From Albidovulum sp. (lineage in GTDB: Bacteria > Pseudomonadota > Alphaproteobacteria > Rhodobacterales > Rhodobacteraceae), in NCBI GenBank assembly GCA_030837785.1, contig JAUQYA010000127.1, positions 1-64,000 of the forward strand: a stretch of DNA of 64,000 nucleotides, in the 5' to 3' direction. The notes beneath the pieces are model-generated. The model was not told the origin of the DNA, ran no database searches, and worked only from the letters and a program-made list of their open reading frames with translations. The translations under genes were made by a program, and so were the position numbers. Each line of letters starts with the position of its first letter. The first letter of the stretch is position 1. Below are positions 54,555 to 63,688 of this stretch, piece after piece.

Positions 54555-55688
54555 TCAGTTCCCCGCCGCGGCTGCGGGCGCATCCTTCACCGCGACCGTC
54601 TCGCCGTCGCGCACCAGATCCTGACCCGAGACGATGATCCTCACGCCCTCCGGGACGCCGGTCACGACGAGCCCCTCGGCGGTGTCGTCGATCAGCTCGA
54701 CCCCGGCGAAGCGGGCGACGTTGTCGGCGCCGACGACCCGCAGGCCAAGCACGCCTTCCTCCGAAAGCGTGATGATCGACCGCGGCACCGTCACCGCCTT
54801 TTCGGGCCGGGTGTAGAGCCGGACCTCGGCGGTCATGCCCGAGGGGATCATGTTGTCGGGATTTGGCAGCGCCACCTCGATCGGAAAGGTGCGCGTGCCC
54901 TCTGAGGCGTCGCGCGAGATGTGGCGGACGGTTCCCGACATCTCGGTCCCGCTGACAAGGCTGACCTCGGCGCGGTCGCCGACGGCGACATGGCCAATGT
55001 CGGTCTCGCTCACCTCGGCCCGCACCACGATCGGGTCGAGCGCGAGGAGCGTGGCAATCGGCGTGCCGGTCTGAACCCATTCGCCGCGTTCCACCTCGAC
55101 GCTGTCGATGAAGCCCGCGAAGGGCGCGCGCAGGTTCAGCCGGTCGGCCGCGGCCTCGGCCTGGCTCAGCGCCGCCTCGGCCGCGGCCTTGTCGGCGCGG
55201 ACCTTGATCAGTTGCAGTTCCGCGGTGTTGCCGCTCTGGTAGAGCTTCTCGGCCACCTCGAGCTCCTGGGCGCGCTGGACAAGTGTCGCCTTGGCCTGAT
55301 CGACGGCAGCGGTCACGTCGCTGCCCTCGACCGTCATCACCACGTCATCGGCGGTCACGCGGTCGCCCTTCGAGATCGGCAGGGTCGAGATCACGCCGCT
55401 GCTGCGCGCGGCAAGGACCGCGCGCTTGTCCGCGCCGGTGATGCCCGAGACGCGGATTTCCCGCGCATGGTCGGCGAAGACGGGCGTCATCGCCGCGACC
55501 ACGCGCAGTGCCGGCGGGGCCGCGGTCTCCGTCGCCGTGTCTGGAGCGGCGGGCGCGTCCGGCTGGGCCTGGGAGGCATGCGCCTCCTCGCTGCCGACGG
55601 AGGCGAAATGGCCTGTGCCGACCCAGAGGCCGGCCGCCACGAGAACGAGAATGGCCCAAATCTGGTGGCCCTTGATGCGCGAAGCCAT
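54555..55688 (-). CDS. RND periplasmic adaptor protein (MFP family)
   Basis: The adaptor has an N-terminal membrane anchor (IWAILVLVAAGLWVGTGHF), a coiled-coil hairpin (KATLVQRAQELEVAEKLYQS to AEAALSQAEAAADRLNLRAP), a lipoyl-like domain (LNLRAPFAGFIDSVEVERGE) and a beta-barrel (GDRAEVSL). It links the RND pump to an outer-membrane channel. Start choice is uncertain: ATG 55688 gives a normal signal-anchor, while the frame extends to 55775 with less family-like residues. Confidence 0.9.
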   Translation of the reverse strand: MASRIKGHQIWAILVLVAAGLWVGTGHFASVGSEEAHASQAQPDAPAAPDTATETAAPPALRVVAAMTPVFADHAREIRVSGITGADKRAVLAARSSGVISTLPISKGDRVTADDVVMTVEGSDVTAAVDQAKATLVQRAQELEVAEKLYQSGNTAELQLIKVRADKAAAEAALSQAEAAADRLNLRAPFAGFIDSVEVERGEWVQTGTPIATLLALDPIVVRAEVSETDIGHVAVGDRAEVSLVSGTEMSGTVRHISRDASEGTRTFPIEVALPNPDNMIPSGMTAEVRLYTRPEKAVTVPRSIITLSEEGVLGLRVVGADNVARFAGVELIDDTAEGLVVTGVPEGVRIIVSGQDLVRDGETVAVKDAPAAAAGN

Positions 55689-55899
55689 CGTACTGAAATC
55701 CCGGTTTCCACGTGGCGGCGGGGCCATGATTGCCAGCCTGCGCCACTCACGCCACTGTTCGTCGCTTGTCATCATCTGTTGACTGAACGAGGAAGTTCAA
55801 TATCGCATCTTTCCGCGCGCGTAAACTGCGCACCCTCCGCGGCGGCCGGGTGGCGGCCCTTGCCCTTGCCCCGGCACTGCGATCAACTGCGAAAATTCC

Positions 55900-55952
55900 G
55901 CCCGCACCCCCGTCCGCACCCCCGTCCGCACCCCCCCGTCCGCAAACCCCGG
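55900..55952. repeat. C-rich short tandem repeat upstream of pxpB
   Basis: The unit CCCCCGTCCGCA is repeated about three to four times with small changes in the number of C residues, ending 6 bases before the pxpB ATG. No RBS is visible, so it may lengthen the leader and could vary by slippage. Confidence 0.6.
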
Positions 55953-55958
55953 TCCGAC

Positions 55959-56717
55959 ATGTCCACCCCGACCCCCTCGCGCAAGCCAGACGAGCCGCCC
56001 TCCCCGGAAATCCTGCCGATGGGACTTTCGGGGCTTCTGGTGCGCTTTGCCGATCGGCTGGACGATACCGCCAACCGGGCGGTGCTCGCCTTCCGGTCCG
56101 CGCTCGAGGCGGCAAGGCCTGCGGGCGTGGAGGAAACCGCGGCCTCGCTCGGCTCTGTCTTCCTGCGGTTCGATCCGGGGGTGACCGATCATTCCGCGCT
56201 TTCGGCCGAAGTCGGCGCGCTCCTGGACCAGGTCGACTGGCGGGCGGCGGCCCTGCCCGCGGGGCGCCGGCTCTGGACGATTCCGGCCGTCTTCGACGGG
56301 CCGGATCTCGCCGCGGCGGCGGAACTTGCGGGCCTTTCGCCGGAGGCCGCGGTGCAGGACCTGACGGCGGCGCGGGTGCGGGTGCTGGCCATCGGCTTCG
56401 CGCCGGGCCTTCCCTACATGGGCCCGCTGCCCGAACGCTGGGACATTCCCCGGCAGACGGCGCTGACGCCGGTGTCGCCCGCGGGCGCGGTGGTCGTCGC
56501 CGTCCGCCAGGTCATCATCTTCCCGACCGCGACGCCGACCGGCTGGCGTCAGGTCGGGCGGACCGGGTTTCGCGCCTTCCGGCCCGGCGCGGCCGTGCCC
56601 TTCCCGCTTTCGGCGGGCGACGAGGTGCGGTTCCGCGCGGTGGATGCGGCGGCGTTCGAGGCGCTGGCGGCCGCTGATCCCGATCGCGGCGGTGCCGTGG
56701 CGGAGCCGATCGCATGA
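55959..56717 (+). CDS. pxpB: 5-oxoprolinase subunit PxpB
   Basis: PxpB (allophanate-hydrolase-subunit-1-like) is one of three subunits that hydrolyse 5-oxoproline to glutamate with ATP. The 252-aa protein shows RVLAIGFAPGLPYMGPLPE, RQTALTPVSPAGAVVVAVRQ and IFPTATPTGWRQVG, which identify the family. The N-terminal 25 residues (Pro/Ser-rich) are an unusual extension. ATG 55959 has no clear RBS and follows the tandem repeat. pxpC overlaps its end by 4 bases. Confidence 0.9.
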   Translation: MSTPTPSRKPDEPPSPEILPMGLSGLLVRFADRLDDTANRAVLAFRSALEAARPAGVEETAASLGSVFLRFDPGVTDHSALSAEVGALLDQVDWRAAALPAGRRLWTIPAVFDGPDLAAAAELAGLSPEAAVQDLTAARVRVLAIGFAPGLPYMGPLPERWDIPRQTALTPVSPAGAVVVAVRQVIIFPTATPTGWRQVGRTGFRAFRPGAAVPFPLSAGDEVRFRAVDAAAFEALAAADPDRGGAVAEPIA

Positions 56718-57739
56718 CCGCGCTTGTCATCCTCTCGGCCGGGCCCGGCGTCACCCTTCAGGACCGGGGCCGGCCCGGCTGGCTGGCCCACGGCCTGTCG
56801 CAGGGCGGTGCGGCCGACCGGCTGGCGCTGGCCGAGGGGGCGGCGCTGCTGGGGCAGGGGGGCGGCCATGCAGCGCTGGAGATGGCGGGCTTCGGCGGGG
56901 CTTTCGCCGCCGAAGCCGACATGGTGATCGCGCTGACCGGCGCGCCGATGCGCGCGGCGGCGGAAGGCGAACGGCTTGCGTGGAATGCGACGCATCTCCT
57001 TCGCGCGGGCGAGCGGCTGGAGATCGGCGGAGCCGAGGCGGGCGTCTATGGCTACCTGCATGTCGCCGGCGGCTTCGCCGGCCCCGAGGTGATGGGCAGC
57101 CGCTCGGCCCACCTGACGGCGGGGATCGGCGCGGCGGTCGCGGCGGGCGACCGCCTGCCCGTGGCGCCCGCATCCGGGGCGCGGGCCGGGCTGACCATCG
57201 ACGTGGCCCACCGCTTCAGCGGCGGCACCGTCCGCATCGTCGCCTCGGCCCAGACCGCGCTTTTCGGCGACGCGGAGCGGGCGCGGTTCGCGGCGACGGA
57301 ATTCACCCGTGACACGCGCGCCAACCGGCAGGGAGTGCGGCTCTCTCACGACGGCGCCCCCTTCCGCGCCGAGCGCCAGCTTTCGATCCTGTCGGAAATC
57401 ATCGTGCCGGGCGACGTGCAGATGACCGGCGAGGGAACGCCCTACGTGCTTCTGCCCGAATGCCAGACGATGGGCGGCTATCCCAGGATCGGCACGGTGG
57501 TGCCCGACGACCTGCCCGTCATCGCGCAGGCCGGCCCCGGCACCCGGCTCCGCTTCCGCTTCGTGGCGCTCGACGGGGCGGTGGCCGACTGGCGCCGGGC
57601 GCGGGCGGGAGAGGCGGCGCGGCTTGCCGCCGCGGTCCGGCCGCTGATCCGCGATCCGGCGACGATGGCGGACCTGCTGTCCTACCAGCTTGTCGGCGGG
57701 GTGACGGCGGGCGACGATCTTGAACGCGAGGAGGGCTGA
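56714..57739 (+). CDS. pxpC: 5-oxoprolinase subunit PxpC
   Basis: This 341-aa subunit (allophanate-hydrolase-subunit-2-like, also called biotin-dependent carboxyltransferase family) contains VTLQDRGRPGWLAHGLSQGG, LPECQTMGGYPRIGTVVPDD and LPVIAQAGPGTRLRF. It pairs with PxpB to form the cyclase-like enzyme that phosphorylates and opens 5-oxoproline. The gene overlaps pxpB by 4 bases; pxpA starts 2 bases after its stop. Confidence 0.92.
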   Translation: MTALVILSAGPGVTLQDRGRPGWLAHGLSQGGAADRLALAEGAALLGQGGGHAALEMAGFGGAFAAEADMVIALTGAPMRAAAEGERLAWNATHLLRAGERLEIGGAEAGVYGYLHVAGGFAGPEVMGSRSAHLTAGIGAAVAAGDRLPVAPASGARAGLTIDVAHRFSGGTVRIVASAQTALFGDAERARFAATEFTRDTRANRQGVRLSHDGAPFRAERQLSILSEIIVPGDVQMTGEGTPYVLLPECQTMGGYPRIGTVVPDDLPVIAQAGPGTRLRFRFVALDGAVADWRRARAGEAARLAAAVRPLIRDPATMADLLSYQLVGGVTAGDDLEREEG

Positions 57740-57741
57740 TC

Positions 57742-58497
57742 ATGCCGAGGGTGGACCTGAATTCCGACATGGGCGAGGGCTTCGGCCCCTGGCCGATGGG
57801 CGACGACGCGGCGCTTCTGCGCGTCGTGACCTCGGCCAACGTCGCCTGTGGCTTCCATGCCGGCGATCCCGACGTGATGGCGCGGACGATGCGGACCGCG
57901 GTGGAGAACGGCGTCGGCATCGGCGCCCATCCGGGCTTTCCCGACCTTCAGGGCTTCGGCCGGCGCAAGATGGAGGTGCCGCCGGCGACGCTCGCCAACA
58001 TGGTGCGCTATCAGGTCGGCGCCGCGGCGGCGATGGCCGCCTCGGTCGGCGGGCGGCTGAGGCACCTCAAGCTCCACGGCGCGCTTGCCAACATGGCGGC
58101 GGAGGACGAGGGCATGGCGCGGGTCTGCTACGAGGCGGCGCTCGGGGTGCAGCCCGACCTCGTGGTGATGGTGCTGGCCGCGACCGAGCAGGAACGCGCC
58201 GCGAGGGCGCTCGGCTGCGCGGTGGCGAACGAGATCTTCGCCGACCGCGCCTATGAGGACGACGCGACGCTGGTGGATCGCAGGAAACCCGGCGCGGTGA
58301 TCCACGACCCGGCGCGGGCGGCGGTGCGGATGGTGGAGATGGTGCAGGCCGGCGCGATCATCGCCGAAAGCGGCAAGCGCATCCCCACCCGTATCGACAC
58401 GATCTGCCTGCATGGGGATACGGCCGAGGCGGTTGAGATCGCACGGGCGGTCAGGGCGGCGCTGGAAGCGGCCGGGGTAGAGGTGGTGAAACTGTGA
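57742..58497 (+). CDS. pxpA: 5-oxoprolinase subunit PxpA (LamB/YcsF family)
   Basis: The 251-aa protein has DLNSDMGEGFGPWPMGDDAA at the N-terminus, NVACGFHAGDP, the catalytic RHLKLHGALANMAA region, and a TICLHGDTAEAV close to the C-terminus, all signature elements of PxpA. It is the third subunit of the 5-oxoprolinase and completes the operon pxpB-C-A. It ends in a gap that converges on the rhamnose genes. Confidence 0.94.
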   Translation: MPRVDLNSDMGEGFGPWPMGDDAALLRVVTSANVACGFHAGDPDVMARTMRTAVENGVGIGAHPGFPDLQGFGRRKMEVPPATLANMVRYQVGAAAAMAASVGGRLRHLKLHGALANMAAEDEGMARVCYEAALGVQPDLVVMVLAATEQERAARALGCAVANEIFADRAYEDDATLVDRRKPGAVIHDPARAAVRMVEMVQAGAIIAESGKRIPTRIDTICLHGDTAEAVEIARAVRAALEAAGVEVVKL

Positions 58498-58752
58498 GGC
58501 GCCAAGAGGGGAGGCGAGCCTGTGACGACCGGGTCGCGCGACGCGCCTCGGGCCGGAGGGCTTGTCGGCCCAACCCTCTCGCCCGGGCGCCCAGCCCGGG
58601 CGGCGCCCGACCGCCCCCCAGGGCGGGCGCACTGAGACCTCACCAGTAGAACTGCGGTCGGGAGAGCGGCATCATAAAGCGCCCAAACCGGGCGTTATGA
58701 CGCGCCCGCCCGCGGTCGGCCGCCACCTTCCGCACCCCGCCCTGCCTCCCGT
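58498..58752. other. convergent gap between pxpA and the rhamnose operon
   Basis: The 255 bases carry no supported gene. They are rich in GC repeats (GGGCGCCCAGCCCGGGCGGC) and include a candidate hairpin described separately. Confidence 0.4.
58678..58695 (-). terminator. hairpin after the rhamnose operon
   Basis: CGCCC and GGGCG pair around AAACC. Read on the minus strand, the stem GCCC-GGTTT-GGGC is followed by a short T-containing run (CTTTATG). It lies about 60 bases beyond the stop of rfbA. Confidence 0.45.
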
Positions 58753-59655
58753 CTACCCCTTGCGCGCCAGATCCGGGTCGGCGGCGATGCGGGCGAGATA
58801 CCTGCCATATTGGGTCTTGAGGTAGGGCTGCGCCAGCGCCATCAGCCGGCCTTCGTCGATCCAGCCGTTGAGGAAGGCGATCTCCTCGGGGCAGCCGACC
58901 TTGAGGTTCTGTCGCTCCTCGATGGTGCGGATGAACTCCGCCGCCTCCAGGAGGCTCTCGTGCGTGCCGGTGTCGAGCCAGGCGAAGCCGCGGCCGAGCG
59001 TCTCGACGTTCAGAAGACCCTCGCCGTGGTAGAGGTTGAGGAGGTCGGTGATCTCCAGTTCGCCCCGCGCCGAGGGCCGGATCGTCTTCGCCCTTTCCGG
59101 TGCGCCCGCGTCGAGGAAGTAGATCCCGGTGACGGCATAGGCGCTCTTCGGCTTCTCCGGCTTTTCCACGATCGACAGCACCCGGCCCTCGCGGTCGAAC
59201 TCCACGACGCCGTAGCGCTCCGGGTCCGAGACGCGGTAGCCGAAGACGGTGCCGCCCCCGGTACGGGCGTCCGCCGCCTTCAGCTTGGCCGACAGCCCCT
59301 CGCCGAAGAAGACGTTGTCGCCCAGCACCATTGCGGACGGCGCGCCCGCGAGGAAGTCCTCGGCCAGCAGGTAGGCCTGCGCGAGCCCGTCGGGCGAGGG
59401 CTGTTCGACATAGTCGAACCGCATCCCCCAGTTGGAGCCGTCGCCCAGAAGTGCGCGGAACTGCGGCAGGTCGCGCGGGGTGGAGATGATCGCCACCTCG
59501 CGGATGCGGGCGAGCATCAGCGCCGACAGCGGATAGTAGATCATCGGCTTGTCGTAGAGCGGCAGCATCTGCTTGGACACCGCATGGGTGATCGGATAGA
59601 GCCGCGTTCCCGATCCCCCGGCGAGGATGATGCCCTTGCGTCCCGTGTCGCTCAT
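58753..59655 (-). CDS. rfbA: glucose-1-phosphate thymidylyltransferase
   Basis: RfbA makes dTDP-glucose from glucose 1-phosphate and dTTP. The 300-aa protein shows the activation loop GIILAGGSGTRLYPITHA, the PLYDKPMIYYPLS metal/substrate region, VLGDNVFFGEG and IVEKPEKPKSAYAVTGIYFL. ATG 59655 overlaps the end of rfbD by 4 bases. It is the last gene of the minus-strand operon. Confidence 0.95.
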   Translation of the reverse strand: MSDTGRKGIILAGGSGTRLYPITHAVSKQMLPLYDKPMIYYPLSALMLARIREVAIISTPRDLPQFRALLGDGSNWGMRFDYVEQPSPDGLAQAYLLAEDFLAGAPSAMVLGDNVFFGEGLSAKLKAADARTGGGTVFGYRVSDPERYGVVEFDREGRVLSIVEKPEKPKSAYAVTGIYFLDAGAPERAKTIRPSARGELEITDLLNLYHGEGLLNVETLGRGFAWLDTGTHESLLEAAEFIRTIEERQNLKVGCPEEIAFLNGWIDEGRLMALAQPYLKTQYGRYLARIAADPDLARKG

Positions 59656-60518
59656 GTCGTCTCCAGTTCGCGGATGACCCGGGCGAGGCTCGCACGCCAG
59701 TCGGGCTGTTCGATGCCGTAGGCCGCACCGATGCGGGCGCAGTCCAGCACGGAATTGGCGGGCCGCCGCGCGGGGGTGGGATAATCGGCCGTGGCGATGC
59801 GCCGGACCTGCGGCCGGCGTGGCAGCGCCGAGGCGGCGAAGACCGCCTCGGCGAAGTCCGCCCATGTCACCGCCGGCGCGCCGGCGTAGTGGAAGATGCC
59901 GCCTTGCCCGCGGCCCTCGGCGAAGGCGCGGGCGATGGTCCAGAGCGCCTCGGCGATGTCGGCCGCGGCGGTCGGCCCGCCGCGCTGGTCATCGACGACC
60001 GACAGCGCCTCGCGTTCGGCGCCGAGCCGCAGCATGGTCTTCACGAAGTTCTTTCCATGCGCCGAGAACACCCAGGAGGTGCGAAGGATCACATGCGGCC
60101 CCGCCGCTGCGGCGACCAGCCCTTCGCCCGCGAGCTTGGTGGCGCCATAGACGCCGAGAGGCGCGGTCGGGTCGCCCTCGCGCCAGGGGCGGGTGCCGGA
60201 CCCGTCGAAGACATAATCGGTCGAGACATGGAGGAACGGCAGCCCCCGCGCCGCCGCCGCCTCTGCCATCGCGCCCGGTGCCTCGGCATTGACCAGCCAC
60301 GCCGTCTCGCGGTCGTTCTCGGCGGCGTCTACGGCGGTGTAGGCGGAGGCGTTGATCACCACGTCGGCGTCGGTCGAGGCGACCAGCGCGGCGCAGGTCG
60401 CCGGATGGGTCAGGTCCGCCGCCTCGCGCCCGAAGGCGAGGAGGAGCGTGCCGCGGGGCGCGGTGCGGGCAAGCTCCATGCCCAGTTGCCCGGTGGTGCC
60501 GAAGACCAGCGCCTTCAT
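59652..60518 (-). CDS. rfbD: dTDP-4-dehydrorhamnose reductase
   Basis: RfbD performs the final NADPH reduction to dTDP-L-rhamnose. The SDR-extended fold is visible as ALVFGTTGQLGMELART, DVVINASAYTAVDAAEND, HVSTDYVFDGSG and the active-site YGATKLAGE. The 288-aa protein overlaps rfbB by 4 bases and rfbA by 4 bases, so all are co-translated. Confidence 0.94.
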   Translation of the reverse strand: MKALVFGTTGQLGMELARTAPRGTLLLAFGREAADLTHPATCAALVASTDADVVINASAYTAVDAAENDRETAWLVNAEAPGAMAEAAAARGLPFLHVSTDYVFDGSGTRPWREGDPTAPLGVYGATKLAGEGLVAAAAGPHVILRTSWVFSAHGKNFVKTMLRLGAEREALSVVDDQRGGPTAAADIAEALWTIARAFAEGRGQGGIFHYAGAPAVTWADFAEAVFAASALPRRPQVRRIATADYPTPARRPANSVLDCARIGAAYGIEQPDWRASLARVIRELETT

Positions 60519-61552
60519 CCGGTGCCGAGCCTCCGCCCCACGCCGTCACGGTCCTGAAGCGCGCGCCACCAGTCCTGGTGGTCGAGGAACCACTGCACGG
60601 TGCGCTCCAGCCCCTCGTCCAGCGTGACGGATGGTTGCCAGCCGAGTTCCTCGCGGATGCGCGAGGGGTCGATCGCATAGCGCTGGTCGTGGCCGGGGCG
60701 GTCGGCCACGAAGGTGATCTGGTCGGCATAGGGCCGGTTGCCGGGCCGCTTGCCATCGAGGATGGCGCAGATCCGGCGCACCAGGTCGAGGTTCGTCGCC
60801 TCGTTCTCGCCGCCGATATTGTAGCTGCGGCCCACCGTGCCCTTCCGCACCACCAGCAGCAGCGCCTCGGCATGATCCTCGACATAGAGCCAGTCGCGAA
60901 CATTGTCGCCCTTCCCGTAGACCGGGATCGGCGCGCCCGAAAGCGCCTTCAGGATCACCACCGGGATCAGCTTTTCGGGGAAGTGGTAGGGCCCGTAGTT
61001 GTTAGAGCAGTTGGTCAGCACCACCGGCAGCCCGTAGGTTTCATGCCAGGCGCGGACCAGATGGTCGGACGCGGCCTTCGAGGCCGAATAGGGCGAGCGC
61101 GGGTCGTAGGGGGTGTCTTCGGTGAAGCGCCCCGTCGGGCCGAGAGAGCCGAAGACCTCGTCGGTCGAGATGTGGTGGAAGCGGAAGGCCTCCGGCCTGC
61201 CTTGCGCGGCCCAGTAGGCGCGGGCGGCCTCCAGCATCGTGTAGGTGCCGGTGATGTTGGTCTCGATGAAGGCCGCGGGCCCGTCGATGGACCGGTCGAC
61301 ATGGCTTTCCGCCGCCAGGTGCATGATCGCGTCGGGCCGATGCGCCGCAAGGATGCGGTCCACCGCCCTGCGGTCGCAGATGTCGGCGCGCTCGAAGGCG
61401 TAAAGGGGGCTTTGCGCCACCTCGGCGACATTGGACAGGCTGCCGGCATAGGTCAGCTTGTCGAGGTTGACGACAGGGTGACCGGCGCGCACCGCGGCGC
61501 GCACCACCGCCGAGCCGATGAAACCGGCGCCGCCTGTGACCAGAAGCTTCAT
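60515..61552 (-). CDS. rfbB: dTDP-glucose 4,6-dehydratase
   Basis: RfbB dehydrates dTDP-glucose to the 4-keto-6-deoxy sugar with NAD+. The 345-aa protein opens with KLLVTGGAGFIGSAVVRA; the active site shows HHISTDEVFGSL (Asp/Glu) and the Tyr-x-x-x-Lys of YSASKAASDHLVRAW. The motifs NCSNNYGPYHFPEKLIP and GKGDNVRDWLYVEDH are typical. The start is ATG 61552, 2 bases after the rfbC stop. Confidence 0.95.
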   Translation of the reverse strand: MKLLVTGGAGFIGSAVVRAAVRAGHPVVNLDKLTYAGSLSNVAEVAQSPLYAFERADICDRRAVDRILAAHRPDAIMHLAAESHVDRSIDGPAAFIETNITGTYTMLEAARAYWAAQGRPEAFRFHHISTDEVFGSLGPTGRFTEDTPYDPRSPYSASKAASDHLVRAWHETYGLPVVLTNCSNNYGPYHFPEKLIPVVILKALSGAPIPVYGKGDNVRDWLYVEDHAEALLLVVRKGTVGRSYNIGGENEATNLDLVRRICAILDGKRPGNRPYADQITFVADRPGHDQRYAIDPSRIREELGWQPSVTLDEGLERTVQWFLDHQDWWRALQDRDGVGRRLGTG

Positions 61553-61554
61553 GG

Positions 61555-62118
61555 TCAGCCCCCGTAGACGAAGGGTGTGGCGAAATTGCGGAAGGCGGGC
61601 GCCGCGCGGTCCTTGTCGGAGAGGACCGCCTCGGCCGGGTCGAAGCCCCAGTCGATGCCGAGATCGGGGTCGTCGAAGCGCACCGCGCCGTCGCAGTCGG
61701 GCGCATAGACGTCCGAGCACTTGTAGAGAAGTTCGCTGTCGGGCTCGCGGGTGACAAAACCGTGAAGGAACCCCGCGGGAATGAGAAGCTGTCGGCCGTT
61801 CTCGGCCGAAAGCTCCACGCCCGTCCATTTCCCGAAGGCGGGCGAGCCCTTGCGGATGTCCACCGCCACGTCGAAGACCCGGCCCCGCCCGCAGCGGACG
61901 AGCTTGGCCTGGGCGTGGGGCGGCGCCTGGAAGTGCAGGCCCCGGACCGTGCCTGCCGCGCGCGAATGGGAATGGTTGTCCTGCACGAAGTCGATGTCGA
62001 TGCCGTGGGCTGCCAGCGTCTGGCGGTTCCAGACCTCGGAGAACCAGCCCCGCGCGTCGCCGAAACGCCGCGGCGTGAGGATGAGAACACCGGGCAGGGA
62101 GGTCTTGTCGATCTGCAT
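61555..62118 (-). CDS. rfbC: dTDP-4-dehydrorhamnose 3,5-epimerase
   Basis: RfbC epimerises the ketosugar at C3 and C5. The 187-aa cupin-type protein has RGWFSEVWNRQTL, FVQDNHSHSRAAGTVRGLHF with its His, LIPAGFLHGFV and YKCSDVYAPDCDGAVRFDDP. It is the first gene of the rfbCBDA order. ATG 62118 follows GAGGTTTC. The upstream frame to 62367 is a leaderless artefact. Confidence 0.94.
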   Translation of the reverse strand: MQIDKTSLPGVLILTPRRFGDARGWFSEVWNRQTLAAHGIDIDFVQDNHSHSRAAGTVRGLHFQAPPHAQAKLVRCGRGRVFDVAVDIRKGSPAFGKWTGVELSAENGRQLLIPAGFLHGFVTREPDSELLYKCSDVYAPDCDGAVRFDDPDLGIDWGFDPAEAVLSDKDRAAPAFRNFATPFVYGG

Positions 62119-62707
62119 GAAACCTCGAACACTTGCTGCGGCGGCAACCATAACCCTTTGGCCGGGCGCGCGAAAGGTCCGGCATCGGCGGATGCGTCCC
62201 GGCCCGGGGCAGACCGGCGGAAGCGAGGTCCGCAGCAGGGAAAAGCCCCATTGCGCCGGCGGGGCGGCAATGCGATTGTTTCGCCGGCGTGGCCAGTTTC
62301 CGGGCGCGCGGCCTCTGGTGTGGCGGCAAGAAACTGCGGCCGCAGGAATGCCGCGAATCCGTGCCAAGGGCCCGCGACGCTGCTAGAAGGAAGCCGAGGC
62401 GGCGTGTCGCCGGACGCGACGGATCGACCAGGGCCGGGGTGGATTTCCGGCGGAGACATTTGACGGGGACTGTGCCGATGCCGGGATCATTCCGGCCCAT
62501 GCCGAAATCCGCAGCACGCCCGCGAGGTCCGCGCCCGCGACCACCGCGCGCGCGAGGCCGGGCCGACCGCCGCGCCGGCGAAATGGCTCGCCCTCGCGGG
62601 GGGTGTGCCATAATCTTGTCAGATGGCTGTGACAGCACGGCGGGGATTGCGGCGGGTTTTGCGACGCGCCATCGGGGCGCTGGCGCAAACGGGAAGGAAG
62701 GCGGAAG
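62119..62707. other. long divergent intergenic region
   Basis: This 589-base stretch separates rfbC (-) from the UDP-glucuronate decarboxylase gene (+). No gene is supported: open frames here are Arg/Pro/Ala-rich and lack an RBS. It should hold both promoters. A CCATAATCTTGTCAG patch near 62607 and a TAACCCTTTGG patch near 62150 are AT-richer than their surroundings. Confidence 0.45.
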
Positions 62708-63688
62708 ATGAGCGTGATCTCGCGGCGGGTCCTGGTGACGGGCGGGGCGGGGTTCCTCGGCTCGCACCTCTGCGAGCGGCTCGTCGACGCGGGCCATGAC
62801 GTTCTCTGCATCGACAACTACTTCACCGGCCGCAGGGCCAATGTCGCGCATCTGATCGGCCATCCGCGCTTCGAGATCATGCGCCACGACGTGACCTTTC
62901 CGCTCTATGTCGAGGTCGACGAGATCTACAACCTCGCCTGCCCGGCGTCGCCGATCCACTACCAGCACGATCCGGTGCAGACGACGAAGACAAGCGTGCA
63001 CGGCGCGATCAACATGCTGGGGCTCGCCAAGCGGCTCCGCGCGAAGATACTTCAGGCCTCGACATCCGAGGTCTACGGCGACCCGACGGTGCATCCGCAG
63101 ACCGAGGACTACTGGGGCAACGTCAACCCGATCGGCTTCCGGTCGTGCTACGACGAGGGCAAGCGCTGCGCCGAGACGCTGTTCTTTGACTATCACCGTC
63201 AGCACCGGCTGCGCATCAAGGTGGCGCGCATCTTCAACACCTACGGGCCCCGGATGCATCCGCAGGACGGCCGCGTGGTGTCGAATTTCATCATGCAGGC
63301 GCTGGCGGGCGAACCGATCACGATCTACGGTGACGGCAGCCAGACGCGGTCGTTCTGCTACGTCGACGACCTGATCGAGGGGCTGATCCGGCTGATGGAG
63401 ACGGGTGACGAGATCACGGGGCCCGTGAACATCGGAAATCCGGTCGAAATGTCGATCCGTGAACTGGCCGAGGCGGTGATCGAGATCACCGGATCACGGT
63501 CGGAGCTGGTGTATCAGCCGCTTCCGCATGACGATCCGGTGCAGCGCAAGCCCGACATCGGCCTCGCCCGGCGCGCGCTCGGCTGGGAGCCGCGGGTCAG
63601 GCTCAGGGACGGGCTGAAGCGCACGATCGCCTATTTCGCGGCGCTGCGCGAGGAACTGGACGCGACGGAAGGGGGAGCAAATGGCTGA
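62708..63688 (+). CDS. UDP-glucuronate decarboxylase (UDP-xylose synthase)
   Basis: This 326-aa extended SDR has the cofactor loop VLVTGGAGFLGSHLCERL and IYNLACPASPIHYQHDP, a hallmark of UXS. The active site shows ASTSEVYGDP and the Tyr-x-x-x-Lys of SCYDEGKRCAETL, with FNTYGPRMHPQDGRVV and DGSQTRSFCYVDDLIEGL. It converts UDP-glucuronate to UDP-xylose with bound NAD+. GGAAGGCGGAAG precedes ATG 62708. It overlaps the following membrane-protein gene by 8 bases and likely feeds the same polysaccharide as the rhamnose genes. Confidence 0.92.
   Translation: MSVISRRVLVTGGAGFLGSHLCERLVDAGHDVLCIDNYFTGRRANVAHLIGHPRFEIMRHDVTFPLYVEVDEIYNLACPASPIHYQHDPVQTTKTSVHGAINMLGLAKRLRAKILQASTSEVYGDPTVHPQTEDYWGNVNPIGFRSCYDEGKRCAETLFFDYHRQHRLRIKVARIFNTYGPRMHPQDGRVVSNFIMQALAGEPITIYGDGSQTRSFCYVDDLIEGLIRLMETGDEITGPVNIGNPVEMSIRELAEAVIEITGSRSELVYQPLPHDDPVQRKPDIGLARRALGWEPRVRLRDGLKRTIAYFAALREELDATEGGANG

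Noticed and set aside
62289..62711. Plus-strand gene before the UDP-glucuronate decarboxylase
   Set aside because: The frame is Arg/Pro/Gly-rich, has no RBS, and overlaps the promoter region.
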